From Candidatus Gastranaerophilales bacterium (lineage in GTDB: Bacteria > Cyanobacteriota > Vampirovibrionia > Gastranaerophilales > Gastranaerophilaceae): a stretch of DNA of 6,007 nucleotides. Within the stretch, counting starts at the first letter, position 1. The number at the start of each line of letters is the position of its first letter. The position numbers and the translations under genes are program-made. The notes under the pieces were generated by a model. The model saw nothing but the letters and a program-made list of their open reading frames with translations, did not search any database and was not told where the DNA came from. The stretch covers positions 1 through 6,007 of the forward strand of contig CANQZO010000124.1 of NCBI GenBank assembly GCA_947628355.1, read 5' to 3'. Shown here one piece after another: positions 1-5,379 of the stretch.

Positions 1-93
1 CCTGCAACCTCGCTTCAAAAACCTTTCGGTTTTTTCCTCTCGGTCGGATTGCTGCTCCCTCGGGTTCGCTTCGCTTCACCCTGCGGAATTTCG
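1..93. other. GC-rich gene-free tail downstream of groEL
   Basis: By hand count 51 of 93 bases are G or C (about 55%), against a visibly much lower GC in the rest of the window. The stretch carries three copies of CGCTTC (11-16, 67-72, 72-77) and a related TCGCTA at 91-96. I see no supportable gene. On the minus strand, GGGT and ACCC can pair around a loop holding GAAGCGAAGCGA. It could be a structured 3' untranslated region, or one end of a dispersed intergenic repeat whose other copies lie elsewhere. Confidence 0.5.
17..34 (-). terminator. Terminator-like hairpin downstream of groEL
   Basis: Arms AAAAACC (17-23) and GGTTTTT (28-34) are perfectly complementary around a 4-nt loop. Read on the minus strand, the loop is GAAA, a stable tetraloop, and the 3' arm is a U-run. 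It lies about 60 nt past the groEL stop, so it would end the groES-groEL transcript. The symmetry means it could also work on the plus strand. Only two GC pairs support the stem, so its strength is uncertain. Confidence 0.6.
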
Positions 94-1743
94 CTACATC
101 ATGCCGCCCATTCCGCCCATGCCTGACATATCCGGCATGGCAGGTGCTGCTTTCTTTTCGGGAATATCTACTACAGCAGCTTCCGTTGTTAATAACATTC
201 CTGCAACAGATACGGCATTTTGAAGTGCGCTTCTTGTAACTTTCGCAGGGTCTACAATACCCGATTTAATCATATCGGTATATTGATTAGCCATTGCATC
301 ATAACCCTCATTTGTCGGGAGTTTCTTAACTGTTTCAACAACAACCTCACCTTTTACACCTGCGTTATCGGCAATTTGTTTTAACGGAATATATAATGAA
401 TCAAGTAAAATTCTAAATCCTACTTTTTCATCATCGGTTGTGTAGTTAACGGTATTAATTGATTTTTCAAGGTCTTGCATAACTCTTATTAAAGCTACAC
501 CGCCGCCGGGAACAATACCTTCTTCCTTTGCAGCTCTTGTTGCGTTAAGTGCGTCTTCTATTCTGAGTTTTCTTTCTTTTAATTCAACTTCAGAAGCAGC
601 CCCTACTTCTATAACTGCAACACCGCCCGATAATTTTGCAAGTCTTTCCTGCAATTTTTCTTTATCATATTCGCTGTCGGAAGTTTCTATTTGACGTTTA
701 ATTAATTTAACTCTGTCTTCAATAGCTTTTTTGGTTTCGTCGCCTACAACAATAGTTGTATCATCTTTTGTAACGGTAACGCGTTTAGCCTGTCCCAGCA
801 TTTGAACTGTTACATTTTCAAGTTTAATGCCGAGTTCTTCGGTAAATAATTGACCGCCCGTCAAAATTGCGATATCTTCAAGCATTGCTTTTCTTCTGTC
901 GCCAAAACCCGGAGCTTTTACTGCAACTGCTCTTAATACTTTTCTCATTGTATTAACAACTAATGTTGCAAGAGCTTCGCCCTCTACATCTTCAGCAATG
1001 ATTAATAATGAACGTCCGTCACGTGCAACCTGTTCTAATACAGGAACTAAGTCTGCTATTAAATTAATTTTTTTGTTTACGCATAATACATAAGCGTCTT
1101 CAAGTACTGCTTCCATTCTTTCCGCGTCTGTAACGAAGTATGGAGAAATGTAGCCTTTGTCAAACTGCATACCTTCTACAACTTTTAAATTAGTACCTGT
1201 CGATTTTGATTCTTCAACGGTTATAACACCGTCATGACCAACTTTTTCCATGGCTTCAGCAACAAGTTTACCGATTTCTTCATTATTGCCTGCGGAAATT
1301 GTTGCAACTTGCGCTAATTTTTCTTTTGAATCAACTGACTGCGACATCTTTTTTATTGTTTCAAGTGCAATATTAACGGCTTTATCCATACCGCGTTTCA
1401 TGCACATAGGGTTAGCACCTGCGGTTAAGTTTCTTACGCCCTCTCTAACTATAGCTTGAGCTAAAACAGAAGCGGTTGTTGTTCCGTCACCTGCCACATC
1501 ATTTGTTTTTGATGATACTTCTTTTAATAATTGAGCTCCCGAATTTTCAAGCGGATCTTCAAGCTCTATTTCTTTTGCAATGGTTACACCGTCATTTACT
1601 ATTTGAGGTGAACCGAATTTCTTTTCTAATATTACGTTTCTTCCTTTTGGTCCTAATGTAACCTTAACCGCATCAGCAACGGCATCTATACCTTTTAATA
1701 AGCCTTTGCGAGCTTCTTCATCAAATATTATTCTTTTTGCCAT
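94..1743 (-). CDS. groEL: Chaperonin GroEL (Hsp60, 60 kDa subunit)
   Basis: This is the ATP-driven group I chaperonin. It forms a cytosolic double-ring 14-mer that encloses non-native proteins under the GroES cap. The protein is full length (549 aa; E. coli GroEL has 548). Equatorial domain segments lie at about 1-133 and 409-525, the intermediate domain around 134-190 and 376-408, and the apical domain around 191-375. Visible nucleotide-site motifs are VTLGPKGRNV (28-37), GDGTTT (85-90, with Asp86), GGG at 413-415, and Asp397, the equivalent of the E. coli catalytic Asp398. The C-terminus is the usual disordered GGM-rich tail. The ATG has an AGGAGA ribosome binding site 7 nt upstream, overlapping the groES stop, so the two are co-translated. 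The sequence resembles cyanobacterial GroEL. No frameshift or missing key residue is seen. Confidence 0.99.
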   Translation of the reverse strand: MAKRIIFDEEARKGLLKGIDAVADAVKVTLGPKGRNVILEKKFGSPQIVNDGVTIAKEIELEDPLENSGAQLLKEVSSKTNDVAGDGTTTASVLAQAIVREGVRNLTAGANPMCMKRGMDKAVNIALETIKKMSQSVDSKEKLAQVATISAGNNEEIGKLVAEAMEKVGHDGVITVEESKSTGTNLKVVEGMQFDKGYISPYFVTDAERMEAVLEDAYVLCVNKKINLIADLVPVLEQVARDGRSLLIIAEDVEGEALATLVVNTMRKVLRAVAVKAPGFGDRRKAMLEDIAILTGGQLFTEELGIKLENVTVQMLGQAKRVTVTKDDTTIVVGDETKKAIEDRVKLIKRQIETSDSEYDKEKLQERLAKLSGGVAVIEVGAASEVELKERKLRIEDALNATRAAKEEGIVPGGGVALIRVMQDLEKSINTVNYTTDDEKVGFRILLDSLYIPLKQIADNAGVKGEVVVETVKKLPTNEGYDAMANQYTDMIKSGIVDPAKVTRSALQNAVSVAGMLLTTEAAVVDIPEKKAAPAMPDMSGMGGMGGMM

Positions 1744-1750
1744 TGTATAA

Positions 1751-1756
1751 TCTCCT
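1751..1756 (-). promoter_or_regulatory. groEL ribosome binding site overlapping the groES stop
   Basis: On the minus strand AGGAGA lies 7 nt before the groEL ATG. The groES TAG stop (1755-1757) shares two bases with it. Ribosomes finishing groES therefore release directly on the groEL initiation site, which fits the roughly matched output needed for the two subunits. Confidence 0.85.
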
Positions 1757-2045
1757 ATTTCTCAATAACGCCTAAAACATCGCTTACAGACATTATTTTT
1801 AATGTTTCATCAGCTACTTTTACGTCAGTACCAGCATATTTAGCGAAAAGTACAACTTCGCCAACCTTAACATCCATAGGTTCTCTGTCGCCCTTTTCAT
1901 TTACTTTGCCTGCGCCTACCGCAATTACTTCACCTTTTTGTGATTTTTCCTTTGCACTGTCCGGTATAAATATTCCGCCGGATGTTTGTTCGGCATCTTC
2001 AATAACTTTGATAACAATTTTGTCACCTAATGGTCTTATTGTCAT
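1755..2045 (-). CDS. groES: Co-chaperonin GroES (Hsp10, 10 kDa subunit)
   Basis: This is the heptameric lid that binds the GroEL apical domains and closes the folding chamber. Its 96 aa is the normal length. It begins with the family signature IRPLGDKIVIKV (3-14). The mobile loop that contacts GroEL runs from about 17 to 34 and includes SGGIFIPDSA, with the hydrophobic tripeptide IFI at 25-27. The C-terminus DVLGVIEK is typical. It lacks the longer N-terminus I recall for many photosynthetic cyanobacterial GroES proteins. The ATG is fixed by a near-perfect ribosome binding site. It is first in the pair, with 11 nt to groEL and 79 nt to the upstream hydrolase gene on the same strand. Confidence 0.98.
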   Translation of the reverse strand: MTIRPLGDKIVIKVIEDAEQTSGGIFIPDSAKEKSQKGEVIAVGAGKVNEKGDREPMDVKVGEVVLFAKYAGTDVKVADETLKIMSVSDVLGVIEK

Positions 2046-2050
2046 AATAT

Positions 2051-2058
2051 CCTCCTTT
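2051..2058 (-). promoter_or_regulatory. Strong groES ribosome binding site
   Basis: AAAGGAGG on the minus strand, 5 nt before the groES ATG, closely matches the anti-Shine-Dalgarno sequence. It is the strongest ribosome binding site in the window, which fits an abundant chaperone. Confidence 0.9.
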
Positions 2059-2075
2059 TACTTTTCCATAATTAA

Positions 2076-2106
2076 TTTATACAATTAATTTTCTGTTTTT
2101 CTTCAA
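2076..2106 (-). promoter_or_regulatory. Possible groES promoter
   Basis: On the minus strand a TATAAA -10 candidate (2076-2081) is preceded by TTGAAG (2101-2106) with a long 19-nt spacer. The -10 sits between two copies of the self-complementary 8-mer AATTAATT (2070-2077 and 2083-2090); a third copy is at 2119-2126. No CIRCE inverted repeat (TTAGCACTC-N9-GAGTGCTAA), the usual HrcA operator of groESL operons, is present here. The spacer is suboptimal and the background is AT-rich, so the call is tentative. Confidence 0.35.
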
Positions 2107-2124
2107 ATATTAATGAAAAATTAA

Positions 2125-2844
2125 TTATTCGCTAAACAGCCACCCCGTGCATATTTCAACAAATTTTTCTCTGTCTTGAATAAATAAATCCTCCGCATGT
2201 GTGCAATTTTTAAAAAGTTCATATTTTTTTGCGCACTCTGCTTTTTTAAATAATGTTTCCGTATGCCAGCTGTATACCGTAGGATCTTTTTCTCCCGCTA
2301 AAAATAGTGTCGGGCATTTTATTTTTTCTACTATATCTATCGGTTTTATTTTTTCACCGATTTTTACCGAGGGGCGAATAGAAAACCACCTGTTTAATTC
2401 GCATTTTTGCAGAGTCGGAAGCCATGCTTCTTTCCTCCACATTTCATTTTCTATTTTTTCAAAACAAGTCGGAGCACTCACTGCAATTATTTTACTTATT
2501 TTGTCATTATCTGCTCCTGCTATTAACACAATGGCGGCACCAAGCGAAAATCCCATTAAATATATTTTTTTATATTTTTGCTGTGCAAATTCTATAACTG
2601 CATTGAGGTCATTAACTTCTTTACTCGTAAAAGTATAAAAACCACCGCTTTTTCCATGCCCGCGAAAATCCATAACCAATACTGAGCTATACTTAAAAAA
2701 GACCTCGCTCATAGCTTTAAACGATTTGCTGTCTTTAGTCATAAACCACCCCGGAGCCAGAATTATTACACTGTCGCCTTCTTTTTTATAATGGTTTACC
2801 GCAATTTTAACTCCGTCTTTTGTAGTTATTTTTACTTCATTCAT
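2125..2844 (-). CDS. Alpha/beta-hydrolase fold protein, serine-hydrolase type
   Basis: A 239-aa soluble protein with the canonical alpha/beta-hydrolase layout. The oxyanion strand-loop is ILAPGW (28-33), followed by DFRGHGKSGG (59-68). The nucleophile elbow is GFSLG (98-102) with Ser100. A late GEKDPTV segment gives Asp187, and NCTHAED gives His216, so the full Ser-Asp-His triad is present. The length and the GHGKSGG segment recall small esterase, acylglycerol-lipase or dienelactone-hydrolase-like members, but the substrate cannot be read from sequence. There is no signal peptide, so a cytosolic enzyme is likely. The ribosome binding site is weak (GGTAAA). The gene is divergent from the small plus-strand ORF. 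With no clear terminator before groES, some transcription may run on into groESL. Confidence 0.9.
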   Translation of the reverse strand: MNEVKITTKDGVKIAVNHYKKEGDSVIILAPGWFMTKDSKSFKAMSEVFFKYSSVLVMDFRGHGKSGGFYTFTSKEVNDLNAVIEFAQQKYKKIYLMGFSLGAAIVLIAGADNDKISKIIAVSAPTCFEKIENEMWRKEAWLPTLQKCELNRWFSIRPSVKIGEKIKPIDIVEKIKCPTLFLAGEKDPTVYSWHTETLFKKAECAKKYELFKNCTHAEDLFIQDREKFVEICTGWLFSE

Positions 2845-2882
2845 TGACTTTTACCGATTTTTCATTAATCTTTTAACACAAA

Positions 2883-2911
2883 ATTTTATATTTTTCATTA
2901 CGATTTGTTAA
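2883..2911 (-). promoter_or_regulatory. Candidate sigma-70-type promoter for the alpha/beta hydrolase
   Basis: On the minus strand, TTAACA (2906-2911, 5 of 6 to consensus) and TAAAAT (2883-2888, 5 of 6) are separated by 17 nt. This predicts a start near 2876 and a leader of about 30 nt before the ATG at 2844. It lies in the 144-nt divergent region (2845-2988). AT-rich background makes chance matches common, but the spacing is ideal and the position sensible. Confidence 0.5.
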
Positions 2912-2974
2912 CTATTTTTTTTAATTGCTAAAGTTTTTTTTAATTATGCCGATATCTAATTTGTAAGTGAAAAT

Positions 2975-2980
2975 AAGGAA
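2975..2980 (+). promoter_or_regulatory. Ribosome binding site of the small plus-strand ORF
   Basis: AAGGAA with 8 nt to the ATG at 2989 is a good Shine-Dalgarno match at optimal spacing. It is one of the main reasons to accept this short ORF. A clear promoter could not be placed; TCTAAT at 2955-2960 is a possible -10 without a convincing -35. Confidence 0.65.
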
Positions 2981-2988
2981 ATTGATTA

Positions 2989-3144
2989 ATGCAAAAGAAA
3001 TACTATATTCCAAAAAGCAATATATCCGAGGGGGTTGAATTCTTTTTAAGAGGAGCAAAAAAAAGACGTTCTATGGCGTATGCAAGTGTCCGAGAAATAA
3101 ACACGGATATTGGAGCTAACTTGAGACTTGTTTCGGTCAAATAG
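2989..3144 (+). CDS. Unrecognised 51-aa basic small protein
   Basis: I do not recognise this protein. It begins MQKKYYIPKSNISEGVEFF and ends IGANLRLVSVK. It is basic (a KKRR cluster at 24-27), has no transmembrane segment, no signal peptide and no cysteines. It has a well-spaced AAGGAA ribosome binding site, ends in tandem stops TAG TAG, and a terminator begins 14 nt after the first stop, so it has the parts of a compact one-gene unit. It is the only plus-strand gene in the window, lying between a divergent hydrolase and a convergent divIC-like gene. It could be a lineage-specific small protein, possibly nucleic-acid binding given its charge, but no function can be assigned. A leader or small RNA with a chance ORF is the alternative. 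Confidence 0.6.
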   Translation: MQKKYYIPKSNISEGVEFFLRGAKKRRSMAYASVREINTDIGANLRLVSVK

Positions 3145-3158
3145 TAGCCAGAGAGCTT

Positions 3159-3184
3159 AAAAACCGCCTTACTCGGCGGTTTTT
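3159..3184. terminator. Bidirectional intrinsic terminator between convergent genes
   Basis: Arms AAAAACCGCC (3159-3168) and GGCGGTTTTT (3175-3184) are perfectly complementary over 10 bp around a 6-nt loop, with a T-run on each strand. On the plus strand it ends the small ORF. On the minus strand it ends the divIC-like operon, whose TAA stop (3169-3171) lies in the loop. The last codons of that gene therefore form one arm of the hairpin. Confidence 0.9.
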
Positions 3185-3534
3185 CGGTTTTTATTTTTGT
3201 CTTTTTTTTCTTTATCTTCTTTTTGAGGCTTGTTTATTATTATTAAAACTTCATCTTTATCAGCCATTTTTAAGTTATTTCTTACTATTGATTCTAATAC
3301 TTTATCGGTATTAAAATTTTCCGCTTCATAATGAAGCTGTTTATTTCTGTTTAATTCTTCATTTCTTTTTTCTTTTAAATTTCTTATTTTTGCAGTGTAA
3401 TTTATATTTTTTAAAATATTTTGAACATTGCTGACAACAAGCTGAATTATACAAATTAAAAGAACTATGGTTAAAAGAGAATACTTAACCTTGCCTTTTT
3501 TTGTATTATGCTGTTTCGGTGATTGTTTATCCAT
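3169..3534 (-). CDS. DivIC/FtsB-like septum formation initiator protein
   Basis: A 121-aa single-pass membrane protein with the FtsB/DivIC layout. A short basic N-terminus (1-17) would be cytoplasmic, a hydrophobic segment (about 18-36) is the membrane anchor, and a charged coiled-coil-like stretch (about 43-72) would be extracytoplasmic. The family's conserved box follows: VLESIVRNNLKMADKDEVLIII, split here as VLESIVRNNLK (79-89) and MADKDEVLIII (90-100), matching the usual E-x-I-A-R-x-x-L-x-M-x-K-x-x-E pattern. Such proteins pair with FtsL and FtsQ-type partners in the divisome. The Lys-rich tail (101-121) is unlike the short FtsB tail and resembles DivIC-type variants. It is last in the dapF-containing run, 24 nt after the ATPase gene. 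No Shine-Dalgarno is visible before the ATG. Family confidence is good; the choice between DivIC, FtsB and FtsL is not resolved. Confidence 0.8.
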   Translation of the reverse strand: MDKQSPKQHNTKKGKVKYSLLTIVLLICIIQLVVSNVQNILKNINYTAKIRNLKEKRNEELNRNKQLHYEAENFNTDKVLESIVRNNLKMADKDEVLIIINKPQKEDKEKKDKNKNRKTAE

Positions 3535-3540
3535 AAAAAT

Positions 3541-3569
3541 ATTATACTCTATAATAATTTATTTATAAA
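3541..3569 (-). promoter_or_regulatory. Candidate internal promoter giving a leaderless divIC-like mRNA
   Basis: On the minus strand a perfect TATAAT (3541-3546) is preceded at 17 nt by TTTATA (3564-3569, 4 of 6 to TTGACA). The base 7 nt past the -10 is the A of the ATG at 3534, the usual start distance. The -35 overlaps the end of the ATPase gene. Because the area is AT-rich this may be coincidence. Confidence 0.3.
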
Positions 3570-4509
3570 GGTAACACCACACGGAAGAATTTTCCGTTTT
3601 ACATACGGCAGGAAATCCGTTTTTACATATCTCCATTTTTTTAGTACACCTCGGTTCAAAAGGACATCCGGAAAAATAATCTTTGATAGATGGCGGATAC
3701 CCCTCAATTGCCTCAAGCTGTCTTGTGTTAAAGTCGGGCAATGCTTTTATAAGAGCTTGAGTATAAGGATGTTTCGGATTTTTAAATATTTCATAAGAGT
3801 CTGCATTTTCCACAACATGCCCGCCGTACATAACTGCAGTTTTGTCTGATGCTTCATATACAAGCCCGAAATCATGCGAAATGAAAATAAAAGATGTTCC
3901 CTCATTCTTTTGAATTTCTTTTATTAATTCCATTATTTGAGCTTGAACGGTTACATCTAAAGCCGTAGTCGGTTCATCTGCAATAATTATTTCAGACTTG
4001 CAGGCTATTGCCATAGCGATGATAACTCTTTGCCGCATACCGCCCGAAAATTCATGCGGATATGAATTTAATCTGCCTTGCGCATTAGGTATTTTAACCT
4101 GATCTAAAACCTCAACAGCACGTTTTTTTGCTTCCGCACCTTTTAAATTTTGATGTTTTTCTATTACCTCTAAAAGCTGAGAACCTATTGTATATAAGGG
4201 ATTTAAAGAAGTCATAGGGTCTTGCGGAACAAGTGAAATTTTTCTGCCTCTGATATTTTGCATTTGCTTTTCACTTAATAAAAGCAAATTTTGCCCGTTA
4301 TAAAAAATCTCTCCCGACAAAATTTTGGCATTAGAGGCAAGCAGCCTTAATACACTCATTGCCGTTATGGTTTTGCCGCAGCCCGATTCTCCGACTATCG
4401 CAAGCATCTCTCCTTTTTCAAGTTTCAAGTTTATATCATGTAATGCTTGGTAATCCCTGCCGTTTGAGTGAAATGCCAAATTAAGATTTTTTATTTCCAA
4501 TATACTCAT
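3559..4509 (-). CDS. Oligopeptide/dipeptide ABC transporter ATP-binding protein (DppD/OppD family)
   Basis: One of the two ATPase subunits that normally drive Dpp/Opp/nickel-type peptide importers at the inner face of the membrane. All ABC motifs are intact: Walker A GESGCGKT (40-47), Q-loop VPQDPMTSLNP (94-104), signature FSGGMRQR (154-161), Walker B IIIADEP with TTALD (174-185) and H-loop His212. The C-terminal oligopeptide-transporter extension follows, with HPYTQALIKALP (247-258) and a cysteine array Cys282-X5-Cys288-X6-Cys295-X7-Cys303. Its 316 aa is normal for DppD/OppD rather than a generic 230-aa ATPase. No permease, binding protein or second ATPase lies beside it, so its partners must be encoded elsewhere or upstream. 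It starts 21 nt after dapF without a clear Shine-Dalgarno, suggesting coupling to dapF. The substrate is unknown; peptides, including murein peptides, are plausible. Confidence 0.92.
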   Translation of the reverse strand: MSILEIKNLNLAFHSNGRDYQALHDINLKLEKGEMLAIVGESGCGKTITAMSVLRLLASNAKILSGEIFYNGQNLLLLSEKQMQNIRGRKISLVPQDPMTSLNPLYTIGSQLLEVIEKHQNLKGAEAKKRAVEVLDQVKIPNAQGRLNSYPHEFSGGMRQRVIIAMAIACKSEIIIADEPTTALDVTVQAQIMELIKEIQKNEGTSFIFISHDFGLVYEASDKTAVMYGGHVVENADSYEIFKNPKHPYTQALIKALPDFNTRQLEAIEGYPPSIKDYFSGCPFEPRCTKKMEICKNGFPAVCKTENSSVWCYLYK

Positions 4510-4530
4510 AAGTGAATATTAACGTATGTT

Positions 4531-5379
4531 TTAATATAAATCAATTACACCCTTGAATGAATATTGAGCCTCACCGGACATATAAACATCATGGTTAACA
4601 TCATTTAAACTGCCGTCCCACTCTATTACAAGCTCACCGCCGGGAAGTTCAACGGTTACTTTTTTATCACACAAGTTTTTTAATATACAAGCAACAACGC
4701 TTGCACAAGCTCCCGTTCCGCAGGCAAGTGTTATTCCGCAGCCTCTTTCCCATACATCCAGTTTTATTCTGTCACGCGACAGTATTTTTATAAACTCAAC
4801 ATTTGTTTTTTCGGGAAATAAATTATTTATTTCAATTTCTCTGCCGTATTTCAGTGCCGATTTTTTTGTATCTTCATCCGTTATTATTACACAGTGCGGA
4901 TTTCCCATACTTACCGCAGCAGCACTAAATTCACGCTCTTGAGTTTTAACTTTAAACTCAAGATTATTTTCAACATTTACGGGGATTTTCAAGGGTTCTA
5001 AAACAGGTTTATTCATATTAACTTTAACCCTGCCGTCATCAAGAATTTTAGGGATAATAACTCCCGCCTTTGTTTCTACGCTGAATTCTTTTTTATTAAT
5101 ATATCCTTTATTATAAACATATTTAGCAAAACATCTTATTCCGTTTCCGCACATTTGCGCCATTGTTCCGTCAGAATTATAAAATATCCAGCCGATATCT
5201 GTTTTTTCCGTATTCGGATTTATTATTATAAGCCCGTCAGCACCAATTCCGAATTTTCTGTCACAAAGTTTCTTTGCCAATTCATCGGGAGTTTTTTGAG
5301 TTTTTTTGTATTCTTCCCAATCCAAAATTACAAAATCGTTTCCGAGCCCTTGCATTTTAGTAAAAATAATTTCGGTCAT
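4531..5379 (-). CDS. dapF: Diaminopimelate epimerase
   Basis: A PLP-independent racemase that converts LL-diaminopimelate to meso-diaminopimelate, the precursor of lysine and of the peptidoglycan cross-linking residue. The 282-aa length is typical. The family start FTKMQGLGNDFV (6-17) fits the chosen ATG. The two catalytic cysteines are Cys77 in MCGNGIRC and Cys220 in ACGTGAC. Substrate-binding Glu211-Arg212 are kept in WERGCGITLACGTG, and GNPHCV (159-164) is present. The protein has two homologous halves, each giving one cysteine to the active site. The ATG lies inside the end of the upstream glycoside-hydrolase-like gene (23-nt overlap). An AGAGG lies about 14 nt upstream, longer than ideal, so translational coupling is likely. 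Confidence 0.98.
   Translation of the reverse strand: MTEIIFTKMQGLGNDFVILDWEEYKKTQKTPDELAKKLCDRKFGIGADGLIIINPNTEKTDIGWIFYNSDGTMAQMCGNGIRCFAKYVYNKGYINKKEFSVETKAGVIIPKILDDGRVKVNMNKPVLEPLKIPVNVENNLEFKVKTQEREFSAAAVSMGNPHCVIITDEDTKKSALKYGREIEINNLFPEKTNVEFIKILSRDRIKLDVWERGCGITLACGTGACASVVACILKNLCDKKVTVELPGGELVIEWDGSLNDVNHDVYMSGEAQYSFKGVIDLY

Noticed and set aside
1250..1661. Open plus-strand frames of 69 and 61 codons inside groEL (1250-1459, 1476-1661).
   Set aside because: They lie wholly antisense to an intact, strongly conserved groEL, have no ribosome binding site or family resemblance, and are explained by its codon pattern.
1906..2088. A 60-codon plus-strand open frame across groES and its upstream region.
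   Set aside because: It is antisense to groES over most of its length, with no ribosome binding site and no recognisable product.
2201..2638. A 145-codon plus-strand open frame opposite the alpha/beta hydrolase.
   Set aside because: The minus-strand protein has a full catalytic triad and fold motifs. The plus-strand translation is a low-complexity Phe/Ser/Ile-rich shadow.
2845..2988. Possible small RNA or riboswitch in the divergent intergenic region.
   Set aside because: The 144 nt are AT-rich with poly-T runs. No GC-containing stem or known aptamer pattern was found beyond the candidate hydrolase promoter and the plus-strand ribosome binding site.
3523..3849. A 108-codon plus-strand open frame opposite the transporter ATPase and the start of the divIC-like gene.
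   Set aside because: It is antisense to a conserved ABC protein C-terminus, and its composition is that of reverse-complemented coding DNA.
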